Positions 11,333 to 21,765 of a DNA stretch of 64,000 bases are shown one piece after another. Positions within the stretch are counted from its first letter, which is position 1. Every line of letters begins with the position of its first letter. Location: positions 104,000,278 through 104,064,277 of the forward strand of contig CP136069.1 of NCBI GenBank assembly GCA_032622095.1, read 5' to 3'. Below the pieces are notes generated by a model, which saw only the letters and a program-made list of their open reading frames with translations, searched no databases and had not been told where the DNA came from. Made by a program: the position numbers and the translations under genes. This DNA is from Siphonodentalium dalli. Lineage: Eukaryota; Mollusca; Scaphopoda; Gadilida; Siphonodentaliidae.

Positions 11333-12264
11333 ATGAAGGACGGCGACCTCAACTGTGTTGCCCAGAGAGCGGTGGAACATTTTGAAGGTGCTCTAAGAGG
11401 GCAGAGACTCACGCCCACGAGGAGAAAGAAAATTGACGAATGGGAGGAGCCATTTCATCAAACAGGGGCCGTTGTTGATGATGTCGCCGCCCTCGAGAAG
11501 ATACTGAAGCGATCATTATCAAGGGTATAGCCGGCGAAGACATTTGCAACAGTGGAAAATACCAGGCCAGTAGGTGGAAACCAATCGAACTCATCTGCCA
11601 CAACGGCTATGCATGGTCCAAAGACCTGCACTTCCCATGCTCCAGGGAGGTCCACTTCTACGAAGGCGACGTCTGGCAAGCAATCGGAGGGGCAACCCAA
11701 GACGAGCCGATTGCAGTCTGGCTGCTGGGGGCCAAGTCAGACAGCTCAATGTGGACCAGTTTGTGCTCCAAGAATGCGGCACCTACAGGACACGAGAGAC
11801 TCACCAAAACCACCAGGAAGCCTGTAGAGTTCTGGGCGATGAGTCGCTCGCAGAACGAGCCTTCGGGGTGAACCACACAGCCAGTATCATGGCCAAAGAG
11901 CACAACGGTTGGAAACCGACCCTAGCTAACCTCGGAGATGACATCCAGAAAGCCTGTGTCGAGCATGGTCATGGAGGCCTCTGGAACGCGATGGGCTACG
12001 ATACAAGAGACGTCGTCTGCATCGAATGTCCGTAAGGCCATCATCACCTTTGAGAAACAACCCGTGGTCTGGCTCCCTGATAATCGTGATCAAGGCTGCA
12101 GCATCATAGGCAAGTTCACCCAAGGCAGCAAGGCCGACGGCAAAAGACTGACAGGGAGACTTGTGGTTGACCAGGGAGAACTTGACTTCTTGGCACCCCA
12201 ACGGTGTCCCTTGTGCCACATTTTCACATACTACGATGGCTCGGAGCCCCAGTACACCACTTGA
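11333..12264 (+). pseudogene. family-B DNA polymerase N-terminal and palm part of the relic, three frames
   Basis: Open in three successive frames. 11333-11530 has DGDLNCVAQRAVEHFEGAL. 11512-11871 has KPIELICHNGYAWSKDLHF and a WLLGAK block; it lacks an ATG start, so it is easily missed. About 11735-12035 has VDQFVLQECGTYRTRETH and ends GYDTRDVVCIECP. The last block sits where polymerase motif A (D-x-x-S/I-x-Y-P) is expected and is degraded. A fourth frame, about 12090-12264, has RLVVDQGELDFL. The overlapping frames show where single-base indels occurred. Identification as polymerase depends mainly on motif C in the next segment. Confidence 0.55.
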
Positions 12265-12470
12265 GGGCCTCAATGCTGGCCTACGCCCACATCAACCTCC
12301 TCACTATGCTGGCAAGATTTGAACCCGCTGAGGCTGTCCGGGTGGACACTGATAGCATTTACGTCCAGAAGACCGCGTCCCAGAAGCTTGACGATGTGAA
12401 GGTGTACGTCGCCCCCCCCCCCCCACACAACCCTGTGACTGTGGTGAGGAATTGTGTGTCTCCTGCTTGA
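12204..12470 (+). pseudogene. DNA polymerase motif C segment (DTDS)
   Basis: The frame carries HLRASMLAYAHINLLTML followed by VRVDTDSIYV. The DTDS at 12345-12356 is the metal-binding motif C of family-B DNA polymerases, and the preceding helix fits the fingers/palm region after motif B. A stop follows at 12468-12470 near a C-tract (about 12412-12424), which may itself be the site of an indel. The motif is intact but the surrounding gene is not. Confidence 0.65.
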
Positions 12471-12609
12471 TTCGGGAGCCATTCCTCCCAACGGTGGGCC
12501 CGGCTCAGTGGCGCGACAAGGGGGAGCAGTTGTACATGCCGCAGGAACACGCCGCGTACTCCTCCAAGCCAGAATACTGTAGCCAAGCCAAACCGATGGC
12601 CGAATCAAC

Positions 12610-13400
12610 GGCGCCCAGCTACAACGACGAACTGACCCGGCACCGGCTGAGCTACCTTAATGTCGGAGGGGGCAGTGGCAAGACCACAAGAGCGATCGAG
12701 CTCTTCCGGATAAAAAGACCCCCTCGCGTTTACCCCGACCTATCGCCTCGCCAAAGAAGGTAACGTCGCAAGAGCTATACTCTGACCTTCACCACAAATT
12801 GGCATTAACGTTATATTCAACTAATTGACGGATCTCTTTCGGGTGGTTTTTAAGACACCAAAGTGGGCGCAACATCTTGATATATAAGTGAAATTGCACA
12901 TACGGGTGGGTGGAGTCGATTTGTGAGTATAGATGCGCGCTATACGAGTATACCGTTAAATGAGGTCAAGGTCAGAGTATAGCTCTTGCGACGTTACCCC
13001 GCTTCCGCCAAAGAAATGCGGGCCCGTGGGATCAAAGCCCAGACATACCACAGCTTCTTCCGATGGAGTGGTCAGAATGACTGGATACCCGACCGCATGC
13101 GGCAGAAGTTCATCCCGCGCGTCATCATCTGGTACGAGGTCTGCACTGTGCCCCGGCCTATCCTGGATATGTTCCTGAACTGGCTTTACCAACACGGCGG
13201 CCAGGTAATTTGCTGCGGGGATCAAGGACAGCCGCCACCGATTACAGGTGAAATGCCTCACCACTGGCTGCAAAAATGGCAGACTACTAAGTAGAGGTTG
13301 GCGTCGACTACAGAGCAAAAGATGAAGCCCTCAAAGTCCTGACAGAACGCATACGCCTTCAGAGTGACAAAGTTCAGTGCCAGGTGATGGGAAAGGCTCA
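12610..13400 (+). pseudogene. SF1 helicase segment, interrupted and with altered Walker B
   Basis: Walker A reads GGGSGKTT (12665-12688). After the inserted element, the frame at 12986-13294 continues with KAQTYHSFFRWSG, a Walker B-like VIIWYEVC (13121-13144) in which Tyr (TAC, 13133-13135) replaces the expected Asp, and a motif III CCGDQGQPPPI. This order and spacing fit superfamily-1 DNA helicases. Similarity is lost after about 13400. The Asp-to-Tyr change would abolish ATP hydrolysis, consistent with decay. Confidence 0.65.
12759..12998. mobile_element. 240-bp inverted-repeat element (MITE) inside the helicase relic
   Basis: The first and last 31 bases (12759-12789 and 12968-12998) are perfect reverse complements, beginning GGTAACGTCGCAAGAGCTAT. 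The flanks carry a ~15-base direct duplication, CGCCTCGCCAAAGAA on the left and CGCTTCCGCCAAAGAA on the right, which restores the helicase reading when the element is ignored. The interior is non-coding. The transposase family is unknown; the duplication is longer than usual for cut-and-paste transposons and has diverged. Confidence 0.85.
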
Positions 13401-16007
13401 AACTTGTAGACACAATAGTTCTCATGACGTTTGTCGAAATGGCGTTATGTGACGTCATACACAAACCCACGATTGCTATATTGTATTGACGAAACAAAAC
13501 CTCCATGCGCTCAACAAAGCGTTGTTGGAAATGGGCGCTAAATTAATTTTGTCAGTTCAGGTGGAGTGTGAATATAAATCATGCATGTTGATTTTGTCGT
13601 GGGAGTGCTTGGGGTGTAGAGTCGAGACTCGAACTTTCCATACCATCGTTAGAAATGGGTGCTAAATGGTATTTTAATTTGCCACTGCAGTGTAAATATA
13701 AGTAATGCATGTTGTCTTTGTTGTGAAAGTTGTACATAGGGTGTGGAATCGAAGAAATATATACATATGGAAGACGACACATTGACGCAGCCTGACATCC
13801 CGCCAGTACCCAGCGGGTACCGTTCAGCTGATTAAATTCGCCGGAACTCTGTTAGAAAACCCACATTCCCGAGCTGAATGGGAATAATACAGTGTAAACA
13901 ATACTGACTGCGCTAAATTTTCTTTTACTCTTTCAGTTGAGTGTAAATCTGATATGTATGAAATAATTTATATACAATATCAAAATAGGCGCGAAGTGCG
14001 CAAATGGGCCGCAGTGCAGGGCGTGTAGCCTTATACGCTGCTGCATAAAAGCTACCGAATGGAGCCTGTACAAGATCGTAATGCACAAAGGGACTGAATG
14101 TCATTCCGTCACTGAATAAAGGCTCACCAATGGAGCCTGTTTCAGTTCTATGTCAGAGGCGTAGGAAGCTATATTTATTGGGGGGTATCAGTGGCGTAGG
14201 AAAGAAGTTTGTATATGAGGGGCCACATTCTATGGCCGTAGGTCATCGACGACAGCCGCAGGCTGGAGATGGGGAGAACTCGAGAGCGGTGTCCCCTCTC
14301 GTCGGTGGGGAAATTTTTCTGAATTTAAACCCATCAGATCGCATTTCGTTGCATCTGTTACAGCATTTACGTTAAATAACCCATTGAGGGGAAATATGGT
14401 ATTTGAGTTTTTCACCTGTTGTACAAAATAGTATGGAGATCATTTTTGACTCTCATAAGCGTGTGTGTACAAATGGAGCAGTCTTCCATGAAAACATGAT
14501 ATGTAGGTTTATACTTACATAATTATATATTCACATTCTCAGCTTTCCCAACCTAATCCATAGTAGTAGTGCATGTAACTGAAAGATGGCATCGATAAAG
14601 CAGGCAGATTCGCCATTTAAGCAGTGCCAAAGTACTAGCTGTGATGAAGCGTAGTTTCCGTATTTACTCTTCAAATAATTTCGTATTGAATTAATCTTGG
14701 AAATCTTGGTGTTGATTTATTTTGTAGCTTTGGACAAATTAGATACCGTTTGTGGGCTAACACAATGATTTCTGAGAGAGTACTGTAACAAGAAGACTTA
14801 TTAGGAGCAAAGGCCGGTGGATAGCACCATATGGGGAGTTATAATTTATTACCTGATAAAAACCTAAATGTTTGTACTTGTATGATAACACAAACCAGTG
14901 AGACAATAACACATGGCAGTCAAGGCACCTAATCTTTATAATGGTACCGCCAATGGACCTACCCGTGGGTACCGCCCCACTTTCAATTATAGCCAATGAG
15001 CCGATAGCTTAAACCCGGAAGCGACATGCACCTGCCTAGTGATATGAATCGCACCACAAGCGGCTGCCTAACTACCACTGTGAGCTATAGGGAAATTACG
15101 AACACGAGAGCAAAATATGTCTTAAAAAGCTACAATGGTGTTGAAATGTGCATGGGGAACATGTCCGGTTGACGAACGATATTTATACAAATATCCCGGA
15201 GTGTTTTTAGTTCGGTTTCCTAAACCAGGACGTACTAAAGACAGCATATAATCAACGGGTATCTTTGAGTTGTTTCAATTTTTCAATCTCCTGACACAAC
15301 ACTTTTGAAATTCTGTAAATAAATAGAAGCTCAAAAATTTGTCGTGGAAAATTTTTACATATATAGGGCGAAAAAAATGTTTTTGCTCCTCTCGGGGACC
15401 CACCACCCCTCTATCTGCAATTTTTATCCTTTTTTTTCCGCCCAATTTTTGGGACCCACCCCCAAAATCTTACAAAAAACATAAAATATAAACCAAATCA
15501 TAGCCTAGCAAAGAATTGTTCCATTTCTTATTATTTAATACTATTCCCAGCATTTTAATAAACCTCTAAACTGCTCTAAAGGGAGATAATTCTATTAGTA
15601 TAAAATGTGGAAATGCTGAATGCATGCACTTAAAAACATTGGGCATAATGCCATAAAACATTATAATAAATCCATATTCTTTTATATAACAATAGTATGA
15701 GATGTTTTAGAGCCAAGGCCCAATGGTAATAATGTAGTAATAGGGGTAGAACAAATTTCATCTCCCCTATTTCTGTGATATATATCTGCACATGGGTATG
15801 ATGGGACCCAAGGAAAGTTACACTCACAGCAGCTCACAGTCTAAATACATGTATGTATGTCATGTTGGTGTGCAGATTGACATATACCAATATTAGTGAA
15901 GAATTGGTAGTATTATTAACTTATTATCAGAGTTTAAAGTTTAGTTTAAAGCCCGCTGAGATATCCAAGCCACGGTAACCTTGTACAAACCGTCCGTATA
16001 CATGTAG
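13401..16007. other. no gene recognised; short repeats
   Basis: Around 13560-13780 a ~120-base motif (GTGTGAATATAA...CATGCATGTTG) occurs twice, and related sequence recurs at 14100-14150 and 19760-20060, often beside GGAGCCTGTTTCAGTT. No domain was recognised in the open frames at 14130-14375, 14757-14996 or 15630-15827. Confidence 0.5.
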
Positions 16008-16167
16008 GTGCCTCCTGTGCAAGGTGGTTTACTGGACGTATCACATGACACATGGAAACCCATTATAAGAACAAGCATCCTGGATCAGACTGTCCAGTTA
16101 AGATATGTGACTCTGAGAAAGTTCGCACGAAGAGAGTTGCATAGATCACCTGTGCAGTTTGATCCAG
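16008..16167 (+). CDS. weak candidate exon of an unknown gene
   Basis: Open plus-strand frame between an AG at 16006-16007 and a good donor (CCAG|GTTAGT at 16167/16168). It reads VSHDTWKPIIRTSILDQTVQ and LRYVTLRKFARRELHRSPVQ without stops. No family was recognised. It lies in a PiT intron on the opposite strand. Support is limited to an open frame of about 50 codons and one consensus splice site. Confidence 0.15.
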
Positions 16168-16940
16168 GTTAGTATGACTTATAATTAGTTTCAAGAACAA
16201 AGTTCATATTAGTCATGTTTATATTCTAGCTTTATGTTGCATATGGAATAAGTTGAGACTTTAATACCAAAAGCTACTTTTATAGTTACATTGCTCTATC
16301 CTGCCATATCCTAAATTGAATATCAAAGCAACCAATAATGAACAAGCAACTAATAATTACAATACCATATGTATTGGCAGTCAAATAACTGGAACTCCTG
16401 ATATACTATCTTACTACATGTATATGTACAGTACGTAACTGCTTAGACTTGTGAATAATAACTGGTTGAATTAATATCACAAAAGGCTAAGCTTTCATAT
16501 TGTTATCCAAATAGTATGAACTTTTTGTATGAGTTATTTTGTTTTATAGTTTTAAACCAGTGGAATATAGTAGAATTGTTATTTTTGTTTGTATCATCAA
16601 GTTTATCTTGACAACAAATAATATCCATTATGCGGATTAAGAACAGAAGATGGTAATAATGTCATAATTATGCTTATATGCAAGGCATTGCAAGCATTGT
16701 CGACTGATCGTGTCTGAGCATATAATTATGTTATAACAGTAAACAAATTTGTCAAAAGTAATTGCAAAATTCATCACAGAATTCATCAATATAAACTCAG
16801 CTTTATATTTTGTTCAAACCCTTAAAGGGATACACATGTGTATATATATAGCTATAACATACACTTTGACATCCAATTGAAAGGCTATCTTGGATATGCA
16901 TATTATAAATGTTTGTTCTTGTGTTTTAATGGGGTAGGGT
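16168..16940. other. no gene recognised
   Basis: AT-rich intronic sequence between the weak candidate exon and the foldback element. Nothing was identified on either strand. Confidence 0.5.
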
Positions 16941-17818
16941 TCTCTATTCCGAAGGTTCGCTATTCCGAAGGTTCACTAATCCGAAGATTCACTAATCCGA
17001 AGGTTCACTATTCCGAAGGTTCGCTATTCCGAAGGTTTTCTATGATGGGAGTTTTTAGCCAGAAATGAATCAAAATTTGCGCCCCCGTACATTTATACAC
17101 CCCAATCTAATATCTAATTTGTCCCAGATGTCGGTTATTAATAGCAAGAAGACAGTATCAGTTTATCATTTTAATATTATAGAAAGTTGAAAACACAATG
17201 ACTGAAATAAACTACGAGTTAGAGATGCATTCTACCCGAACTCGCAATCTGTACTTGAAAGAAACATCAACATTAAAATCAATTCAAAGTCAGAATTGCA
17301 GTTAGGTCCATTCAGCGGTATTCTGCTATACAGTAAGTTATAGCGCTCCAGTATTGATTGACCGTAAGAGCCCCACTGTTATAGTCCGCCTTTAGCATTT
17401 GGGACATTATATTAATCAAAATAACTCCTATGTAAATCATTTATAAATCAGATGATCTATTGAAGTTATGTCTACGTAAAATAACACTTCCTAAAACGAC
17501 ATATATGTCGTTTTAGTCCTCAGCAGATAGACGACATATATGTCGTTCTACTCGCCAAAGGGTTAAATCTCAAGGAAACCCACGAAAACAAAAATCACAT
17601 TTTTTTTTTTTAATGTTTTAAGTTATTTCCTTCATAAAAAGAGTCTTCGTACTAAAGAACCCTCTCAATACTTTAGAATATAGAATTAACTTTTAAAATA
17701 ACAAAAACCTTCGGAATAGCGAACCTTCGGAATACTGAACCTTCGGAATAGTGAACCTTCGGATTAGTGAACCTTCGGATTAGTGAACCTTCGGAATAGC
17801 GAACCTTCGGAATAGAGA
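16941..17818. mobile_element. foldback element with ends of 16-bp tandem repeats (family FB1, copy 1)
   Basis: The left end consists of about six copies of a 16-base unit (GGTTCGCTATTCCGAA and variants with CACTAATCC). The right end (about 17705-17818) consists of about seven copies of its reverse complement. Both outer edges read TCTCTATTCCGAAGG. The core is non-coding and contains two close palindromes (17491-17516 and 17531-17546). A partial copy at 25751-25945 shares the outer flank GGGAACAT, so the true right edge may extend a few bases further. Confidence 0.85.
17491..17546. repeat. pair of short perfect palindromes
   Basis: A 26-base perfect palindrome (17491-17516, centre GACATATATGTC) is followed after 14 bases by a 16-base palindrome with the same core, ACGACATATATGTCGT (17531-17546). 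They lie in the core of the foldback element. Confidence 0.9.
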
Positions 17819-18499
17819 CATGTTCCCGTTTTAATGTTTGTTATATGATTTGTTTATATATATATAATATATCTTTCATCCGTCGAAATCTGGTACATTA
17901 ATTTTGACATACATCAGCATACATACACCCCTAAATGGTAGTTAGTTCTGGTTAGTATGTTTTAAATAGCCTAGTGTGTCATATGGTTGATATTAACAGA
18001 TTACATGAGCACAAAAACAGTGATTTTAAGTGGAGGAAAAAATTTGCATTTTTGGTCATTTACGCATTTTTTCCGGGTCCAAATGACCCACCCACCCCCG
18101 CCCTATATATGGATTTTTTGTGCGCGACCCCCCCCCCCCCCCTGGCTCATTTAGTATTTAATTTGTTGAACAGATGTGTCCATGAGTAATATATATGTTG
18201 TGTTACTTTATGAGCCTTGCGATAATGTTATAACTTGCCATAGGGGGAATGGGAAGTTAGCAAAACAAACCATGCATAACACCTCAGCTAGGGGCTCGAT
18301 TACTATTAAAATACCAACAGCCCCTTAAATGTTCACACTTCCTATACTGAATGGGGTATGTTGTTTCACAATGCTTTGTCGGTATGATAAAGGTGATGAC
18401 AGGAAGTATGATACTATTAATTTCACTGTGTTCTTGCGTAAATACTAATCACTGGTAATAAAATTGAACAATGACAACAAATGGGTCATTAATGAAACT

Positions 18500-18655
18500 T
18501 GAATAAACTGGTTGTATTTTCGTTTGTCGTGGGATATGCCATTGTTGAGGAACACTTGTGAAACTAAGATGTTCGGGAGCAGATGGAATGCTGTGTAACT
18601 TCAAACCCTGAAGTGTTTTATCAATCCAATAACATGAGAGCACATTCCAACTAAC
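18500..18655 (-). pseudogene. SWIM zinc-finger gene, second visible exon, frameshifted
   Basis: The minus strand continues from a good acceptor (TTTTATTTTAG before base 18655) with LVGMCSHVIGLI, which completes the CxC...CxH zinc ligands of a SWIM finger begun in the exon at 19176-19537. The frame then shifts by one base in an A-run near 18617-18621 and resumes as LQGLKLHSIPSAPEHL and SVPQQWHIPRQTKIQP, a segment I associate with the region after the SWIM finger in expanded invertebrate SWIM/YqaJ-type proteins. The 3' boundary is uncertain (open to 18449). The frameshift means a pseudogene or a base error. No YqaJ nuclease exon was found downstream. Confidence 0.55.
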
Positions 18656-19175
18656 CTAAAATAAAAGAGACAGAGATATTCACTGTAACATTCTGTACGT
18701 TCAAAATAAATAAGGATAAATTTTACCGATAATCGGAGGACATGTTCATATGAGTATTAATTCTATACTTTTCGGAAATACTTGCACGTGCACTAATATC
18801 ATTCAAAAAATCATCAATGCATGTCAAATTTGTCTGTTGCGTTGTTCATTGACTACATTTACACATGTAGCGTACATGTATGGGACCCTGGACGGACCAA
18901 ATCATTCGAAAATACTGGGAGCACCAATTTAACACGAATATTATCCATTTTATTTAGAAAAAACAACAAAACAAACATGGCAACGATTAACATGATTTTG
19001 TCAAGTGAAACTAGATGGCGTGTGACTGATTAGAAATAATATTACATGTATTGTAAATGAAATATGACAGGTCAAGTTGATTTTGAGATTATGTTCCCTA
19101 TTTTCGTCAAAACCGTAAATTACGAGGATATATTCCATATATCTAAAATTCAGAAAGATAAAAGGAAAAACTTAC

Positions 19176-19537
19176 CCGGCTTTGCAGGAGCACATCGATT
19201 CGATAATTGTCTCTGTGATGACGCAGATTTCTATATGTATTCGGTGTGGTGGTTGTGACTTTGTCATCGACCTATAACACTTCGAGTCAACCCTAGTGCA
19301 TTGGTTAACTTCACTCGTTCTAATGTCATGAATATATCCCTGGGTATAATAATTAAGCCCCTTTTCTTGTGCCCTTATTGATAATTTATCAATGTCGGGT
19401 AAATAACAACCATTGATATCGTCTGGAACATTTAAAAGCGAACTTGAAACACAAGATCCGTTCTCATCGGAAGCCATTTCAGCACTGAAGAGATAGCGAA
19501 ATTGAGATGGCTTGTGGTGCGTAGTAACAGTAACCAT
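19176..19537 (-). CDS. SWIM zinc-finger protein, first coding exon
   Basis: A 120-codon open frame on the minus strand ending at a consensus donor (GCCGG|GTAAG, intron from 19175). It reads LNVPDDINGCYLPDIDKL, GLNYYTQGYIHDIRT and, at the end, CSCKAG, the first half of a SWIM CxC...CxH finger. SWIM domains bind zinc and mediate nucleic-acid or protein contacts; this architecture resembles SWIM/YqaJ-nuclease proteins expanded in molluscs and cnidarians (from memory of the family). The start may be ATG at 19537 or, more like other members, MASDENG at 19477. It is nested in a PiT intron on the same strand and continues at 18655. Confidence 0.6.
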
Positions 19538-19630
19538 GCAGTCTACTGGTGGGCGGGACGTACGGATAGGTCAATCGCCCATATATAGTATACTATATAT
19601 TTTATGTCAAACTGTGCGGGCGGAGAATGT
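19538..19630 (-). promoter_or_regulatory. possible promoter of the SWIM gene
   Basis: Reading the minus strand towards the ATG, there is a CCGCCCGCAC box, then a TATA-rich stretch (ATATATAGTATACTATATA, about 19577-19600), then CCCGCCCACC just before the start. GC boxes with a TATA element fit an RNA polymerase II promoter, but this is pattern-based only. Confidence 0.3.
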
Positions 19631-19687
19631 GACTGGTTAGGTTGAATAAATAAGAAATACAGTTTAAGTGTTGACCATTTTATGGAT

Positions 19688-19732
19688 TTTTTTTTGGGGG
19701 GGGGGGGGTATTTACCCCCCCCCCCCCCCCCG
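19688..19732. repeat. T/G-run followed by C-run
   Basis: A T-run and G-run (about 19688-19709), a short TATTTA spacer, and a C-run of about 17 (to 19732). The G and C tracts can pair as a hairpin or form G-quadruplex/i-motif structures. Confidence 0.85.
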
Positions 19733-19759
19733 GTTCCTACGCCCCTGTTACATGTTGAT

Positions 19760-20060
19760 TCTGTTCAATCCATGTGTTTATAAAAAATATATGTGGGTGG
19801 GGTAGAAAATACAGTTTTAGTGAAATAAAGTGCGCCCGCGCTACATGATCCTCGTGCACAAAAATCCACAGCCTCACCGCCGCAGAATAAATGCTCCCAA
19901 ATGGGGTCTGTTTCAGTTACTAAATATAGTAATAAATTACTACATGTATGCTGATTTTGTTGCGTTCCATATATATGTGCATGCATATGTGGGGTAGGGT
20001 GGGAGCATAAAATACAGTTTTAGTTCAATAAAGTGTGCCACGCGCTCCAGTGACAAAAAA
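19760..20060. repeat. two copies of a ~140-base dispersed repeat
   Basis: GGGGTAG...AAAATACAGTTTTAGT...AATAAAGTG occurs at about 19797-19850 and again at 19990-20045. Related sequence lies at 13560-13780 and 14100-14150. It is non-coding. Confidence 0.55.
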
Positions 20061-21765
20061 AAAGAAGAGTAGCATGACCAATCCATTGTAAATATAGAAA
20101 CAAGATTGTGTTCATGACCGCGGAGACCAGAAAGTAATCAAGAACATTTATATACCCGTTTGACAGGCAATCCCCCAGTAGTATAAATAACCCAGAGTCA
20201 TAAATATGCTAAATTGATGTACCACCTTCATATACATCACATTATTAACTATGTAACATGTGTATATAAAATACATTAATGGTATGATAAACAATTCATA
20301 ACTGAACGTATATAATTTAAATTAGATGATGCATCATGGTGTATATGTGACGTTAAAGTTTGTCAGCCACCATAATGTGCAAGACATAAAACAAAACCGT
20401 TCATTATTCGGTACCAGTCATTTTTGTCCGAAATGCAAAGGCGGTGCGATATAATCTCTACATATATATACTGCGGTGCATAAACAGGTATTTATAGAGC
20501 GGTAGTCTAATCTCTCGTAAATTTAGTCATAATCATATGGGGTACGAAACCAAGTGGACAGCTTATCTATAATGTCAATCGTTAAGATGTATGAGCAAAA
20601 TGTAGTCATGTTAATTATGTATTAGTATATAGTAATAATAAACCTGGACCAATTGTCAGACTATGATTGTAATGTCTACTGATTGATTAAAGGCACGTGA
20701 GGCCTTAGTTGTCGAAAATATTCATATTTGTTCCAATCACCGTAAACAGAAAAAACAGTAAAACGCATACAGTTTCGTTCATATATACCATGACCATCGC
20801 GTAAACAGCATGTTATCATAAAGATTTACTATATTTTACCTAAGCAAGAGCCTGATTGTGTTACAGAAGACAACACAATGCTGCTGGCTAATCACACACA
20901 AATGGCATAAACGCTCTTTATTCGTTCCATATCAGGAATTCACCCACAAAGAACGCTCTTTATGTTAACCATCATAATATAAACAAACACCAGAAAAGTT
21001 ACTTTTTAGGCTTTTGTTTACATAACAATGGTCATAAATATGACAATAACATACTGTTTATGCGATATTTCTTATGTGTATACGGACAAAGTCTGTCTAC
21101 ATTTTGTTGTTCTTTCTGTTTGTGGCGGTTTTTGACGGGTGGAAATATTTTCACAGGATACCCACCGCCAAGGCCAACCGTACCTTTAACATGAAAGATT
21201 TGATATACTGTTGACATTGGAGACGTTATGTAATTAAGCCACTGGTAATTGAGATGCAGGTGAATTTTCAAAACAAAACATGACCACTACTTATATAAGA
21301 ATATTAGATGGATGTTATATGAAGTGTTCATTAATGAACCTGGTTCGAAGTGGAAGGGTTAATTTAACTAGTATGTTCCGCGTGGTTGAAACGGATTGTT
21401 GCACATTGCACAGATAATCCAGGCTAGCCAATATTTGAATTTGAAATGTGTCTACATGGTGGATGGGAGAGTTAATATCATTTTCAAAACCATTAATCAA
21501 TCAATACCTAAAGACCTGCCTTAAAAGTTGATAACAGTAAATTATGCCCTGAGAGAAAAAAATTACCACTTATTGAATTAGTGGACCTGCATGGGCCACC
21601 CCATGCTCAGATCTTGTATAAATCGATATGCTGAAGTCATAACCGCGACCGAAACAACTTTTAACAATGTTATTGGTGGAGAAAATGCTATTTTATTTTA
21701 TGTTGTTACCCAATAGTAGAGTTTTACTTCGTAAATCATTGGGATTTAGAATTAACTCGGGTTCA
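20061..21765. other. no gene recognised
   Basis: AT-rich intronic sequence. AACGCTCTTTAT-type segments at 20908-20960 recur in other forms at 30410-30460 and 41595-41650. No coding region was identified. Confidence 0.5.

Larger units (their letters stand above)
10200..13400 (+). pseudogene. decayed virus-like family-B DNA polymerase / SF1 helicase unit
   Basis: A 3.2-kb stretch, visibly more GC-rich than its surroundings, encodes in successive plus-strand frames a Cys-rich piece, a SAP-like piece, a long region leading to family-B DNA polymerase motifs, and a superfamily-1 helicase. The order suggests one continuous polyprotein, as in selfish DNA elements and DNA viruses with their own polymerase (Polinton/adintovirus-like elements, linear plasmids or other viral lineages; the exact group cannot be fixed by eye). 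It is broken by at least five frame changes, internal stops, a 240-bp inverted-repeat insertion and a changed Walker B residue, so it is non-functional. No capsid gene, integrase or terminal repeats were seen. Confidence 0.65.

Noticed and set aside
16941-17050. CRISPR-like direct repeats of 16 bases
   Set aside because: Units abut without spacers and appear inverted at the other end of an element in a eukaryotic intron; this is a foldback terminus, not a CRISPR array.
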